Notes: generated by a model from the letters alone, not told the origin. Positions 8,907 to 18,314 are shown, counted from the first letter of the stretch. The stretch: DNA of 64,000 bases from Trinickia symbiotica (GCF_002934455.1 NZ_PTIR01000006.1:227745-291744), one strand, 5' to 3'. Translations and numbers: made by a program.

Positions 8907-9920
8907 ATGTCCCTTCTGAAGAAATGCCTCGCTCTCGGGGCAGTCGCAGTCGTTGCGCTTGCCGCGCTCGTTGGAGGCGGCTACTACTGGGCGATGAAGC
9001 CGGTCGCGCTCTCGGCCCCCGTCGTCGACGTGACGATCAAGCCGCACAGCAGCGTGCGCAGCGTCGCAAAGCAATTGATCCGCGGCGGCGTGCCGTTCGC
9101 GCCCGAGCCTTTCATATTGATGACGCGCGCGCTCGGCCTGCAAAGCCGGCTGAAGTCGGGCAACTATGAGTTCAAGAGCGGCGTCACGCCCTACGAGGTC
9201 CTGCAAAAGCTGGCGCTCGGCGATACGAACGAAGACGTCGTCACGATCATCGAAGGCTGGACGTTCAAGCGCATGCGGGCCGAGCTCGACGCCGATCCGT
9301 CGCTCAAGCACGATACGGCCGGTATGAGCGACGCGCAGCTCCTGGCCGCGATCGGCGCCTCCGAGACGGCCGTCACGAACGCGGAGGGACTGTTCTTCCC
9401 CGACACCTATCTTTTCGATAAGGGCGCGAGCGACCTCGACGTCTATCGCCGCGCCTATCGCCTGATGCAGCAGCAGCTTTTGCGGGCCTGGGCCGAGCGC
9501 GAGCCCGGCTTGCCCTATCAGTCGCCTTATGAGGCACTGACGATGGCCTCGCTCGTCGAGAAAGAGACCGGCAAGTCGTCCGATCGTCCGCTCGTCGCCG
9601 CCGTCTTCGCGAATCGGCTGCGGCTCGGCATGCCGTTGCAGACGGACCCTGCCGTCATCTACGGCTTGGGCGACGAATACGCGGGCCACCTGCGCAAGCA
9701 CGATCTGCAGAGCGACACGCCCTACAACACCTACACGCGCCGCGGCTTGCCGCCGACGCCGATCGCGCTGCCCGGCGCGGCGGCGCTTGAAGCGGCGATG
9801 CGCCCCGCGCAGACGAGCGCGCTTTACTTCGTTTCCCGAGGCGACGGGAGCAGTGTATTTTCCGATACGCTCGGCGACCACAACAAGGCCGTCGACAAGT
9901 ACATTCGAGGTCAACAATAA
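8907..9920 (+). CDS. mltG: Endolytic murein transglycosylase MltG
   Basis: A 337-residue YceG/MltG protein. It begins with a short cytoplasmic tail and a single membrane helix (about residues 7-28), followed by a LysM-like segment and the YceG catalytic domain. The catalytic Glu lies in ASLVEKETGKSSDRP, followed by VFANRLRLGMPLQTDPAVIYG and the conserved HDLQSDTPYNTYTRRGLPPTPI block. MltG cleaves nascent glycan strands and is thought to set glycan length. The ATG at 8907 was chosen because it places the membrane helix next to the N-terminus; the open frame runs further upstream into ygfZ. tmk starts immediately after its stop codon. Confidence 0.93.
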   Translation: MSLLKKCLALGAVAVVALAALVGGGYYWAMKPVALSAPVVDVTIKPHSSVRSVAKQLIRGGVPFAPEPFILMTRALGLQSRLKSGNYEFKSGVTPYEVLQKLALGDTNEDVVTIIEGWTFKRMRAELDADPSLKHDTAGMSDAQLLAAIGASETAVTNAEGLFFPDTYLFDKGASDLDVYRRAYRLMQQQLLRAWAEREPGLPYQSPYEALTMASLVEKETGKSSDRPLVAAVFANRLRLGMPLQTDPAVIYGLGDEYAGHLRKHDLQSDTPYNTYTRRGLPPTPIALPGAAALEAAMRPAQTSALYFVSRGDGSSVFSDTLGDHNKAVDKYIRGQQ

Positions 9921-10541
9921 ATGGCGCGAGGCAAATTCATTACATTCGAAGGGATCGACGGCGCGGGAAAGACCACCCATCTCGCCTGGTTTCGCGACCG
10001 GCTCGAGGAAAAGCTCGACGCGAGCGGGCGGGCCGTCATCGTCACGCGCGAGCCTGGCGGCACGCCGCTCGGCGAGTCCTTGCGCGAGCTCCTGTTGCAT
10101 CGCCGGATGGATCTCGAGACCGAAGCGCTCCTCATGTTCGCCTCGCGGCGCGAGCACCTCGCGCAAGTGATCGAGCCGGCGCTGACGCGCGGCGACTGGG
10201 TATTGAGCGACCGCTTCAGCGACGCTACTTTCGCCTACCAGGGCGGCGGGCGCGGCTTGCCGCGCGACAAGCTCGAGACACTCGAGCGCTGGGTGCAGGG
10301 CGGGTTTCAGCCCGACCTGACGGTGCTCTTCGATGTGCCGCCGCAGACGGCCAGCAAGCGGCGCAGTGCCGTACGCTCGCCGGACAAGTTCGAGAGCGAG
10401 ACGGAGGCGTTTTTCGAGCGCACGCGCGCCGAATACCTGCGGCGCGCGGACGAGGCGCCGTACCGGTTCGCGATCATCGATGCGACGCAGAGCATCGAGC
10501 GCATCCGCAAGACACTCGACGAGCTGATCTCCACGATGTGA
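9921..10541 (+). CDS. tmk: Thymidylate kinase
   Basis: A 206-residue dTMP kinase. The P-loop is [12 protein letters not shown] near residue 8, the DR motif is [16 protein letters not shown], and the Arg-containing LID region follows near residue 150. It phosphorylates dTMP to dTDP, an essential step of dTTP synthesis. Length is normal. The ATG directly abuts the mltG stop codon, so translation is coupled. It is the second gene of the conserved mltG-tmk-holB-tatD block. Confidence 0.97.
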   Translation: MARGKFITFEGIDGAGKTTHLAWFRDRLEEKLDASGRAVIVTREPGGTPLGESLRELLLHRRMDLETEALLMFASRREHLAQVIEPALTRGDWVLSDRFSDATFAYQGGGRGLPRDKLETLERWVQGGFQPDLTVLFDVPPQTASKRRSAVRSPDKFESETEAFFERTRAEYLRRADEAPYRFAIIDATQSIERIRKTLDELISTM

Positions 10542-10593
10542 GCATGCCGCTTTCGCACCCCGAAGCAACGAGGCCCAACGGGAAGACCCGATC

Positions 10594-11625
10594 ATGATTT
10601 ACCCCTGGCAGCTCGACGACTGGAACCGCCTGCAAAGGCTGCGCGCGCAATGGCCGCACGCGTTGCTGCTGCACGGGCAGGCAGGGATCGGCAAACTGCA
10701 TTTCACGCAACACCTCGCGCAGGGTCTCCTCTGCGAGGCGCCGCGCGAAAACGGCGAGCCATGTCGCGCTTGTCTCGCCTGCAACTGGTTCGTCCAAGGC
10801 AACCATCCCGACTACCGCGCGCTTGCGCCGGAGGCGCTCGCGGCCGAGGTTGGCGCAGGCGGAGCCGCACCGTCCGACGAGAAAAGCGACGCCGACGAAG
10901 GCAAGAAGACGCGCACGCCGAGCAAGGAGATCAAGATCGAGCAAGTGCGCGCGCTGCTCGATTTTTGCGGCGTCGGCTCGCACCGGGGGGGCGCGCGCGT
11001 CGTGCTCGTCTATCCGGCCGAGGCACTGAACGCGGCGGCCGCCAACGCACTTTTGAAAACACTTGAAGAACCGCCGCCCGGCGTCGTGTTCTTGCTCGTA
11101 TCAGCGCGTATCGACCGCCTGTTGCCGACGATCGTCAGCCGCTGCCGTCAATGGCCGATGCCCACACCCTCGGCCGACCTGGCAGCTGAATGGCTCGCGA
11201 GCCAAGGCGTCGAAGAGGCCGCCGCATTGCTCGCCGAAGCGGGCGGTGCGCCGCTCGCGGCGCTCGCACTCGCGGCCGACGAGAACCGTGCGCTGCGCGA
11301 TTTCGCGCTAAAGCAGCTCGCGGCGGGCGCCGAATGCGACGCGTTTGCCTGCGGCGAGGCACTGCAGAAATTACCGGTACCCGTCGTGCTCGGCTGGCTG
11401 CAGCGTTGGCTCTACGATCTGCTCGCCGAGCGGACGGCTCGCCGTCCGCGCTACTTCCCGGCTGCCGAGCGCGAACTCGCGCGCTGCGCCGCGCGCGTCG
11501 ACGCCAACGCATTCGCGCGCTACCTGCGGACGGTCACGCGCGAGCGGGCGGTCGAAAATCATCCGCTCAACGCGCGCCTCGTCTTCGAGGCGCTCTTCAT
11601 CGGCTACCGGGAGCTGTTCGTCTGA
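10594..11625 (+). CDS. holB: DNA polymerase III subunit delta prime
   Basis: A 343-residue clamp-loader subunit. It has a modified P-loop GQAGIGKLHF, a four-cysteine zinc module within ENGEPCRACLACNW and nearby Cys, and the LLKTLEEPPP and VSRCRQWP (SRC) motifs that carry the arginine finger of delta prime. A lysine-rich insert (about residues 95-112, DEKSDADEGKKTRTPSKE) lies between the zinc module and the EIKIEQVR strand. The protein is part of the complex that loads the beta clamp on DNA. Its position after tmk matches the usual gene order. Confidence 0.95.
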   Translation: MIYPWQLDDWNRLQRLRAQWPHALLLHGQAGIGKLHFTQHLAQGLLCEAPRENGEPCRACLACNWFVQGNHPDYRALAPEALAAEVGAGGAAPSDEKSDADEGKKTRTPSKEIKIEQVRALLDFCGVGSHRGGARVVLVYPAEALNAAAANALLKTLEEPPPGVVFLLVSARIDRLLPTIVSRCRQWPMPTPSADLAAEWLASQGVEEAAALLAEAGGAPLAALALAADENRALRDFALKQLAAGAECDAFACGEALQKLPVPVVLGWLQRWLYDLLAERTARRPRYFPAAERELARCAARVDANAFARYLRTVTRERAVENHPLNARLVFEALFIGYRELFV

Positions 11626-11666
11626 CGCGGCCTTTGCACTCCTTGACCAACACGAGCCCTATCACG

Positions 11667-12458
11667 ATGTTTGTCGATTCCCACTGCCACATCAATTTCG
11701 AGGGCCTCGGCGACCGCCTGCCGCAGGTGCTCGAGAACATGAAGGCGCATCAAGTGACGCATGCGCTTTGCGTAAGCGTCGATCTGGAGACGCTGCCCTC
11801 GGTGCTCGCGATCGCGGCCGAATACGAAAACGTCTTCGCTTCCGTCGGCGTGCACCCCGACCATGAAGACGCGCGCGAGCCGACCGTGGCCGAGCTCGTC
11901 GAGCTGGCCGAACATCCGAAAGTCGTCGCCATCGGCGAGACGGGCCTCGACTATTACCGTCTGGAAGGGCGTTCGATCGCCGACATGGAATGGCAGCGCG
12001 AGCGTTTTCGCACGCATATTCGCGCGGCGCGCACGACGAAAAAGCCGCTCATCGTCCATACGCGCGCATCGGCCGACGATACCTTGCGCATCATGGCCGA
12101 AGAGCATGCGCACGAGCCCGGCGGCGTCATGCATTGCTTCACCGAGCCATGGCCCGTCGCCGAGCGCGCGCTTGCGCAGAACTTCCATATTTCGCTCTCG
12201 GGCATCGTCACGTTCAAAAACGCGCTCGACGTGCAGGACGTCGCGCGCCGTGTTCCGCTCGAGCGGCTGCTCATCGAAACCGATTCGCCGTATCTCGCTC
12301 CGGTGCCTCACCGGGGCAAGTCCAATGAACCTGCGTACGTCAGCCATGTCGGACGCTTCATCGCGCAGCTTCGCGCGATCCCCGAGGCGGAACTCGGTGC
12401 GGCGACGACGGGCAATTTCTTCCGGCTCTTCGCCGCGGCGGCGCCCCGCGCGGCCTGA
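11667..12458 (+). CDS. tatD: TatD family metal-dependent deoxyribonuclease
   Basis: A 263-residue TIM-barrel hydrolase. The metal ligands are visible as DSHCHINF at the N-terminus, the Glu in IGETGLDYY, the His in LIVHTRA, the His in GVMHCFTEP, and the Asp in ETDSPYLAP. TatD-type enzymes are 3'-5' exonucleases or hydrolases acting on DNA ends. The start at 11667 was chosen because it gives the canonical MFVDSHCH beginning; the open frame upstream overlaps holB. It is the last gene of the conserved mltG block. Confidence 0.94.
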   Translation: MFVDSHCHINFEGLGDRLPQVLENMKAHQVTHALCVSVDLETLPSVLAIAAEYENVFASVGVHPDHEDAREPTVAELVELAEHPKVVAIGETGLDYYRLEGRSIADMEWQRERFRTHIRAARTTKKPLIVHTRASADDTLRIMAEEHAHEPGGVMHCFTEPWPVAERALAQNFHISLSGIVTFKNALDVQDVARRVPLERLLIETDSPYLAPVPHRGKSNEPAYVSHVGRFIAQLRAIPEAELGAATTGNFFRLFAAAAPRAA

Positions 12459-12509
12459 TCCTCGACACTCGACACTCGACGCCTGTCGTCAGGCAATTGA
12501 AAGGAAAAG

Positions 12510-13301
12510 ATGGTGCAGATAAACACGCTCACGATGGTTTCGGCTATATCGCGCTTCGGTGTACCCGCCCCGCTGCGGCAGAATCGGCCGTTGGGGAGGG
12601 CATTGAGCCTGCGCCGCCTGTTGATGGCTTGCGCTGCCCCGATTCTGGCTCTGACGATGGCGGGCCAGGCTCATGCGACGGATAAGGACGCGATCATCAA
12701 GGCGGTCAAGTTCGACGATGTCTCGGCCGTGACGAAGCTGCTCAAGCGCGGCATGGATCCCAATACGACCGACGACGAAGGCATGCCGCTCCTCGTGCTC
12801 GCGGCGCGCGAGAAATCGGACAACGTCGCCAAGCTGCTCATCGACAACCCGAACACCGATATCGAGAAGCTTGACGCCCACGACGAGAACGCGATGATGC
12901 TGGCCGCGCTGAACGGCGACGCCGATCTCGTAAAGCTGCTCATCGCCAAGGGCGCGGAAGTCAACAAGAAAGGCTGGGCGCCGCTGCACTATGCCGCCGC
13001 GAACGGTCACGACGACATCGCGAAGCTGCTGATCGACAATTCCGCCTATATCGACGCCGCGTCGCCGAACGGCACGACGCCGCTGATGATGGCGGCGCGC
13101 GGCAATCACGTGACGACGATGAAGGTACTGCTCGACGGCGGGGCCGATGCCAAGCTGAAGAACCAGATCGGCATGACGGCGCTCGATTTTGCCAAGCGCT
13201 ATCAAGCCAAGGATGCCACCGCGGCGATTCAGGACATGTTCGCGCGAGAGCAGGCGGCATCGAGTGGGGTGCCTGCCGCGGGGCAAAACAGTGCAAAATG
13301 A
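12510..13301 (+). CDS. Secreted ankyrin-repeat protein
   Basis: A 263-residue protein with an N-terminal export signal (basic stretch, then LLMACAAPILALTMAGQAHA, cleavage expected near residue 56) followed by about six ankyrin repeats to residue 235. The repeats show the usual consensus, for example PLHYAAANGHDDIAKLLID and TPLMMAARGNHVTTMKVLLDGG. The C-terminal 25 residues are Ala/Gln-rich and probably disordered. Ankyrin domains mediate protein binding; the partner is unknown and is presumably periplasmic. A GAAAGGAAAAG ribosome-binding site precedes the ATG. The long n-region suggests the true start may be the TTG/ATG nearer the signal, for example around 12624. It follows tatD by 51 bases. 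Confidence 0.85.
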   Translation: MVQINTLTMVSAISRFGVPAPLRQNRPLGRALSLRRLLMACAAPILALTMAGQAHATDKDAIIKAVKFDDVSAVTKLLKRGMDPNTTDDEGMPLLVLAAREKSDNVAKLLIDNPNTDIEKLDAHDENAMMLAALNGDADLVKLLIAKGAEVNKKGWAPLHYAAANGHDDIAKLLIDNSAYIDAASPNGTTPLMMAARGNHVTTMKVLLDGGADAKLKNQIGMTALDFAKRYQAKDATAAIQDMFAREQAASSGVPAAGQNSAK

Positions 13302-13422
13302 GCGTCCTGGCGCGGCGACTGCCGTGCCGTCACGGTGTCCCCGGCGGGCACGCGGCGCGGGGCTCGGGCCTTCCGCCGGGCTGAGGTGGCCGCACGTTCA
13401 TCGCTCGGAGAAAAGGAAAACC

Positions 13423-13779
13423 ATGTTGCGGGCTTTGATATGCCTCAGTGCGCTTGCCGCGCCGATTTCGGCCCTCGCGTTCACAGGAGCGCAACTCACT
13501 AAGCTATGCGCTCAGACGGACGTCGCTTCGCGCAATGCCTGCAAAGGCTATGTCCAGGGCGCGGCCGACGGTGTCTACAACACGATCGACGCGATCGGCG
13601 GCACCACGGGCCCCCGGGTCGGTCAGTACTTCTGCCTGCCGCCGAAGACAACGCCCCAATCGCTCGTCGACGCGATCCGCAAGTACGTGGCGGAGGACCC
13701 GCGGGCCGGCGATTACAACGCGAGCACGGTCGTCTCACTCGGTCTCGGCAAAGCCTATCCCTGCAAGGGACGCGACTGA
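13423..13779 (+). CDS. Rap1a/Tai-like small secreted protein
   Basis: A 118-residue protein with a clear signal peptide (MLRALICLSALAAPISALA) and a mature helical domain with four Cys residues in two pairs: LCAQTDVASRNACKGYVQG and YFCLPPKTTP plus AYPCKG. The pattern C...CKGY and F-C-x-P followed by a helix resembles the Rap1a/Tai immunity protein fold, which in some bacteria neutralises type VI effectors in the periplasm. No T6SS or effector gene is nearby, so an orphan immunity or general periplasmic role is equally possible. The start was chosen at 13423 because GGAGAAAAGGAAAA precedes it and the signal peptide begins there. Confidence 0.75.
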   Translation: MLRALICLSALAAPISALAFTGAQLTKLCAQTDVASRNACKGYVQGAADGVYNTIDAIGGTTGPRVGQYFCLPPKTTPQSLVDAIRKYVAEDPRAGDYNASTVVSLGLGKAYPCKGRD

Positions 13780-14031
13780 CGCGGGACGCACCCTCAAATT
13801 CGAATGCTGCCGATTGTTTCTCGACTGTAACAGCCGGGAATAAGTGAAAAGGTGCATTTGCTTGCGGGAGCCGTACGGAATAATGGAGGTCAGCGCGCCG
13901 CGGACGGCGGCCGGGGCTAACGAACCCCGTAGCCCGCTCGCCTCTCGCGACGGTTGCGCCATCCCATGTTTGGCGCCATCAAATGTTTGCCATATCGGCG
14001 AACCAACCCTCGTTCGCATGGAGTGCAGGCA

Positions 14032-15099
14032 ATGAAAATAGCGCAGATCGCACCGCTCACCGAATCGGTGCCGCCGCGGCTCTACGGCGGCACCGAGCGC
14101 GTCGTCTCGTACATCACCGAGGCGCTCGTCGAGCTCGGTCATGACGTCACGCTTTTCGCAAGCGGCGATTCGAAGACGACCGCCAAGCTGGAAGCCGTCT
14201 GGCCGCGCGCGCTGCGTCTCGATCCCGCGATCCGTGACCGCGTGGCGCCGCACATGTTGCTGATGGAGCTCGTGCGCCGCCGTGCCGAAGAGTTCGACGT
14301 GCTGCACTTCCACATGGATTACTACTCGTTTTCGTTGTTCAAGCGGCAGGAAACGCCGTTCGTCACAACGCTACACGGGCGGCTCGACTTGCCGGAACAG
14401 CAGCCGGTCTTCGATACGTTCAACACAGCGCCCGTCATTTCGATCTCGAACGCGCAGCGTCATCCGTTGCCGCAGGCGAAATGGCTGACGACCGTCTATC
14501 ACGGTCTGCCTGAGCGGCTTTATCAGCCTCAGCCGACCGAGCAGAGGTATCTTGCGTTTCTCGGCCGCATCTCGCCCGAAAAGCGCGTCGATATCGCGAT
14601 TCGCATCGCAGCCCATTGCGGGTTGCCGATCCGCATCGCGGCCAAGATCGACGCCGCTGATCGCGAGTACTTCGACCGCGAAATCAAGCCGCTTTTCGAC
14701 TTGCCTCACGTCGAGTACATCGGCGAAATCGCCGACGATCAGAAGGCCGAATTCCTGTCGGGCGCGCACGCACTTCTTTTTCCCGTCGATTGGCCCGAGC
14801 CGTTTGGGCTCGTCATGATTGAGGCGATGGCCTGCGGCACGCCCGTCATCGCGTTCAACCGCGGCTCGGTGCCCGAGGTCGTCGACGAGGGGGTGTCGGG
14901 CTTCATCGTGGAGGATGAAATCAGCGCGGTGGCGGCCGTCAACCGGCTCCACACGCTGCCGCGCGAAGGCGTGCGCAGGCGCTTCGAAGAGCGCTTCACC
15001 TCGCATCACATGGCGAGGCAGTATCTCGCCGCCTATCAGACGGTGATTCGCGCGCAGAAGCGCTCGCGCTTCAAAGTGATCGATTCGGCCTCGACCTGA
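14032..15099 (+). CDS. GT4-type glycosyltransferase
   Basis: A 355-residue glycosyltransferase of the GT-B fold. The N-terminal domain has RLYGGTERVVSYITEAL and the GHDVTLFASGDS strand; the C-terminal domain has LGRISPEKRVD and the family E-x7-E motif within EPFGLVMIEAMACGTPV, followed by GSVPEVVDEGVSGF. It probably transfers a sugar from a nucleotide donor to a glycan or small acceptor. The gene stands alone; no polysaccharide operon surrounds it. The ATG at 14032 (MKIAQIAPLTE) was chosen because family members start with this strand; the open frame extends upstream. Confidence 0.88.
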   Translation: MKIAQIAPLTESVPPRLYGGTERVVSYITEALVELGHDVTLFASGDSKTTAKLEAVWPRALRLDPAIRDRVAPHMLLMELVRRRAEEFDVLHFHMDYYSFSLFKRQETPFVTTLHGRLDLPEQQPVFDTFNTAPVISISNAQRHPLPQAKWLTTVYHGLPERLYQPQPTEQRYLAFLGRISPEKRVDIAIRIAAHCGLPIRIAAKIDAADREYFDREIKPLFDLPHVEYIGEIADDQKAEFLSGAHALLFPVDWPEPFGLVMIEAMACGTPVIAFNRGSVPEVVDEGVSGFIVEDEISAVAAVNRLHTLPREGVRRRFEERFTSHHMARQYLAAYQTVIRAQKRSRFKVIDSAST

Positions 15100-15134
15100 G
15101 GCCGCCGCGCTGGCTGGTAGGGAAGCAGGAAAGG

Positions 15135-15158
15135 CGCGCGGCGCCTGCGCGCCGCGCG
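15135..15158. terminator. GC hairpin between convergent genes
   Basis: A perfect 10-bp stem (CGCGCGGCGC at 15135-15144 with its complement at 15149-15158) and a 4-base CTGC loop sit between the glycosyltransferase gene and the convergent SYLF gene. There is no T-run, so it is a terminator-like hairpin rather than a classical intrinsic terminator. Confidence 0.5.
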
Positions 15159-15171
15159 ATGAGCACGCGCA

Positions 15172-15771
15172 TCAGATGTTCATGCGCGTGATTTTCATGC
15201 CTTGCAGCGAGAGGTCGGCCATGAGGCCTGCATTCGTCAGGACGATGACCTGGACCGGCTTAGTCGCCGACGTCGTATCGACGGCCCCGTTGGCGCCCAT
15301 CTTCAGCAGCGCAACCGACGCATCGCCGCCCGCTGACCAGCCTTGGCGCGATTCGAACGATTTCAGCGCATCGTCCGTCATGAAGAGGAAGACGACGGCT
15401 TTCGATTGCGCGCCGGCCTGCAGGCCGAACGAGCCGGAAACGAGGTTGTAGTAGGCGTAAGTCGTCCCGCCCGTACGCAGCGCGCCCTCGCCATATTCGC
15501 CCCCGACGACGAACCCGGCCTGGAGGACGCGGGGGAACACGAGGACGCCGCGGGCACGAGAGACGAGCTCGCGGGAGCCGGGCACTTGCGCATACATGCG
15601 CGAGAGCGTGGCATCGACGCCGGCGTTGATGTCCTGGCGCTTGGACGCATTGCTGCCGGGGCTTTCGCCCACCGGATTGCCCTTATTGGTGGTTGCCGTA
15701 CAGCCCGCGAGCACCAGGCTGCCGGCCACGACGGCACCCGCCGCCTTCAGTACGAAACTTCCTTTTTGCAT
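15172..15771 (-). CDS. SYLF-domain lipoprotein (YSC84-like)
   Basis: A 199-residue protein with a lipoprotein signal (VLAGC, Cys at residue 24) and a SYLF/YSC84 domain from about residue 45 to the end. Recognisable parts are RARGVLVFPRVLQAGFVVGGEYGEGAL and the closing strand VIVLTNAGLMADLSLQGMKI. SYLF domains bind lipids in eukaryotes; bacterial members are abundant envelope lipoproteins of unknown role, common in Burkholderiaceae. It converges with the glycosyltransferase gene. Full length. Confidence 0.9.
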   Translation of the reverse strand: MQKGSFVLKAAGAVVAGSLVLAGCTATTNKGNPVGESPGSNASKRQDINAGVDATLSRMYAQVPGSRELVSRARGVLVFPRVLQAGFVVGGEYGEGALRTGGTTYAYYNLVSGSFGLQAGAQSKAVVFLFMTDDALKSFESRQGWSAGGDASVALLKMGANGAVDTTSATKPVQVIVLTNAGLMADLSLQGMKITRMNI

Positions 15772-15928
15772 GGCTCTCTCCGTGGGATCCGTCGGTCAAA
15801 CCTGCAACGGCAGGTCTGGACGATAGTCGGAACGCATTCCATTAGTCACGCCTTCCCGCTCGCGCGAAAGAAGCGCTGACGAAGGAGGGCGAAGCACAGG
15901 CCATGCCTGGACCTGTCCCGAATTCGGC

Positions 15929-16372
15929 TCAGTGGTGTGCGGGGCTCTTCGGAATCGGCGGCCGCCTCAGCGCGCGTCGAATCCCCGCGATGACGAGTCC
16001 CAGCGCGAAGAGAAACGCCGCCGGCACGACCCAGTAGCCGACGAACGCGTGCCAGAGATAGCTCACGAGCGTCTCCCGCCTCAGCACGTACTCGTCGATC
16101 GCCGCTTGATGGCGCGGCGCGTTGGCCGCGAGGACGTCCGCCGGACAACCGGCCGCGCGCGCCTCGTCGGGTGAGCCATGACAGCGTGCGGGAGCGCCTG
16201 CCGCCCGCTGCCCGTCGGTGAATTCCCACGTCGTCAGCGCGCGGTCGCGATCGACGATGTTGTAGCTCATTTCCTCGCGGATTTCGTGAACCGCGACGAT
16301 CGTCACCGGCACGGCCCAAACGAGGATCGTAACGATCCAGCGCTTGACCCACCGGTTGTGTCTCCATGCCAT
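15929..16372 (-). CDS. Unrecognised two-helix membrane protein
   Basis: A 147-residue protein not assigned to a family. It has one membrane helix near the N-terminus (about residues 11-28, WIVTILVWAVPVTIVAV), a 75-residue soluble loop with two Cys residues that should face the periplasm, and a second helix near the C-terminus (about residues 105-130), ending in a basic proline-containing tail. The two-helix hairpin places both termini in the cytoplasm. The ATG at 16372 (MAWRHNRW) was chosen from the hydrophobicity pattern; the frame is open for another 260 codons upstream but that part is Arg-rich and reads as non-coding. It stands alone. Confidence 0.65.
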   Translation of the reverse strand: MAWRHNRWVKRWIVTILVWAVPVTIVAVHEIREEMSYNIVDRDRALTTWEFTDGQRAAGAPARCHGSPDEARAAGCPADVLAANAPRHQAAIDEYVLRRETLVSYLWHAFVGYWVVPAAFLFALGLVIAGIRRALRRPPIPKSPAHH

Positions 16373-16765
16373 TCCTGCCTCCGCTATGCATTGCGCATCG
16401 ACGACGAGAGGGCGGCCCTTGGCGTTTCTGTTTTCGATTGGGAAAGCGGCCGTCTTGGCAGCCATCATAGAAGAAATGCGACGAATCGTCGCGGCCATGG
16501 GGAGGCAATGCCGACGAACCGGTAAATTCTTCAATGTTTCCGGCATTTGACGCACCGACCTCCGCCGTTCGCGCGCGGGCACCTGCGGCTGACGCGAAGG
16601 CGGTAAGCCGTGCCGGTTGCCCTTCGGGGAGGGAACGGGTCTTGCATCTGCCCAACCGGCCCGCCTACCACGCGGCGCGCGCGGGCCGGGGCGAAGCCGA
16701 TGGCGCTCGACCGCTTCTTTGCGCCGAACCATTCTTATTCGTGCTGTAGCACGGGGGTTCAAGCT
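16373..16765. other. Intergenic region, no gene seen
   Basis: About 390 bases between two divergent small genes. It holds several short Arg-rich open frames on both strands that look like shadows of the GC bias. It presumably carries the promoters of the two flanking genes, but no box stood out. Confidence 0.4.
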
Positions 16766-17047
16766 ATGTTGGAGCCGTTCACCGAGCAGTACAAGGGGTA
16801 CGCGATCGGCGTTCAAGCGTTGCGGCGGGCCAAGGAGCCCGACCAGCCGGCCGATGCGCCGCGCCGCTTCGACATCGTCGTGACGATCGCGCGCAAGTCG
16901 CGCGGCGAGCGCGCGAAGGCCGAAATGTTCGGTGTTCCCGAACACGATCCGCTCGACGACCAGCTGGAGGCACACAAGATCGGTCTGCAATACGCCCGTG
17001 ACATCATCGACGGGAAGATCGACGGGTCTTCGGTCGATAAGCTCTAG
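16766..17047 (+). CDS. Unrecognised small cytoplasmic protein
   Basis: A 93-residue acidic/basic mixed protein with no signal peptide or membrane helix. The N-terminal half contains the strand-like YKGYAIGVQALRR and FDIVVTIARKS, and the C-terminal half is a probable helix, EAHKIGLQYARDIIDGKIDG. The alternating pattern looks like a small alpha/beta domain of the kind conserved in Burkholderiaceae, but I cannot name a family. The ATG at 16766 was chosen because it precedes the conserved-looking strand directly; an upstream in-frame ATG near 16700 would add about 22 residues. Single gene. Confidence 0.6.
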   Translation: MLEPFTEQYKGYAIGVQALRRAKEPDQPADAPRRFDIVVTIARKSRGERAKAEMFGVPEHDPLDDQLEAHKIGLQYARDIIDGKIDGSSVDKL

Positions 17048-17327
17048 GGGCCGCCCCATTCTCATTGAGTCGAATCCGCGGCAGGGCTCGGCGACTCGTG
17101 CATGTTTTCTTCCGGCGTCGGTCAGGGAAACCCCCGACCGATGCCAATTCAACTCTCCTTGCGTACGCTGCTAAAACGGTACAGCATAGGCGGGCCGGAT
17201 CGCGCCTGTCGATGCGCGCCGAGCTCGGCGCCTGGCTCACTCAGCGCAGCCGCAAACGTTTCCCGCCGGCGTCCGAATCAAAAACCGCGGCTCTCGCGAG
17301 CCCGAATAAAAGGAAAAGGAGAACCTC

Positions 17328-18314
17328 ATGAATGATCGCACCCGTCGCCGCTTCATTGCCGCCGCCGCGACGCTCTTCGCCGTCGCGCTGACGCCGCTCG
17401 GCACGACCGAGGCCGTGGCGCAGGCGGCGAAGAAGCCCAAGGTCGCACTCGTGATGAAATCGCTTGCCAACGAATTCTTCCTCACGATGGAGACCGGCGC
17501 GAAGGACTATCAGAAGCACAACTCCAGCAAGTTCGATCTGATCACGAACGGCATCAAGAACGAAACCGATACGGCGGCGCAAATCAACATCGTCGAGCAG
17601 ATGATCAATTCGCACGTCGATGCGATCGTGCTCGCGCCGGCGGATTCGAAGGCGCTCGTGCCCGTCGTCAAAAAGGCGGTCGACGCCGGCATCATCGTCG
17701 TCAATATCGACAACCGGCTCGATCCGGACGTGCTGAAATCGAAGGATCTGAACGTACCGTTCGTCGGTCCGGACAACGCGAAAGGCGCGGAGGAGGTGGG
17801 CGACTATCTCGCGAAAAAGCTGAAGGCCGGCGACGAAGTCGGCATCATCGAGGGCGTCTCGACGACGACGAACGCGCAACAGCGCACGGCGGGCTTCAAG
17901 GCCGCGATGCAGAAGGTCGGCGCGAAGATCGATTCGGTCCAGTCCGGCGAGTGGGAAATCGACAAGGGCAATGCGATCGCCTCCGCGATGCTGAATCAAT
18001 ATCCGAACTTGAAGGCGCTGCTCTGCGGCAACGACAATATGGCGATCGGCGCCGTCTCGGCCGTGCGCGCGGCCGGCAAGCAGGGCAAGGTCTACGTGGT
18101 CGGCTACGACAACATCGGCGCGATCAAGCCGATGCTCAAGGACGGCCGAGTGCTTGCGACGGCGGATCAGTACGCGGCCAAGCAAGCCGTATTCGGAATC
18201 GACGTCGCGCTGAAGGCGATCCAGGAGCACAAGAAGCAGTCCGAGCTGTCACAAGTCGTCGAGACACCGGTCGACCTGGTGACGAAGGCGGGTACGCAGA
18301 CGGCCTCGAAGTAA
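17328..18314 (+). CDS. Ribose-type sugar ABC transporter, periplasmic binding protein
   Basis: A 328-residue periplasmic binding protein of the RbsB class. A signal peptide with twin basic residues (MNDRTRRRFIAAAATLF) ends near AVAQA. The mature part has the class features KPKVALVMKSLANEFF, MINSHVDAIVLAPADS, VNIDNR, and the hinge segment GEWEIDKGNAIASAML, followed by CGNDNMAIGAV. It should deliver a pentose or related sugar to the RbsAC-like transporter encoded downstream. AAGGAGA lies just before the ATG. A 311-base gap with a hairpin separates it from the ATPase gene, which fits the higher expression normally needed for the binding protein. Sugar identity is not evident. Confidence 0.88.
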   Translation: MNDRTRRRFIAAAATLFAVALTPLGTTEAVAQAAKKPKVALVMKSLANEFFLTMETGAKDYQKHNSSKFDLITNGIKNETDTAAQINIVEQMINSHVDAIVLAPADSKALVPVVKKAVDAGIIVVNIDNRLDPDVLKSKDLNVPFVGPDNAKGAEEVGDYLAKKLKAGDEVGIIEGVSTTTNAQQRTAGFKAAMQKVGAKIDSVQSGEWEIDKGNAIASAMLNQYPNLKALLCGNDNMAIGAVSAVRAAGKQGKVYVVGYDNIGAIKPMLKDGRVLATADQYAAKQAVFGIDVALKAIQEHKKQSELSQVVETPVDLVTKAGTQTASK

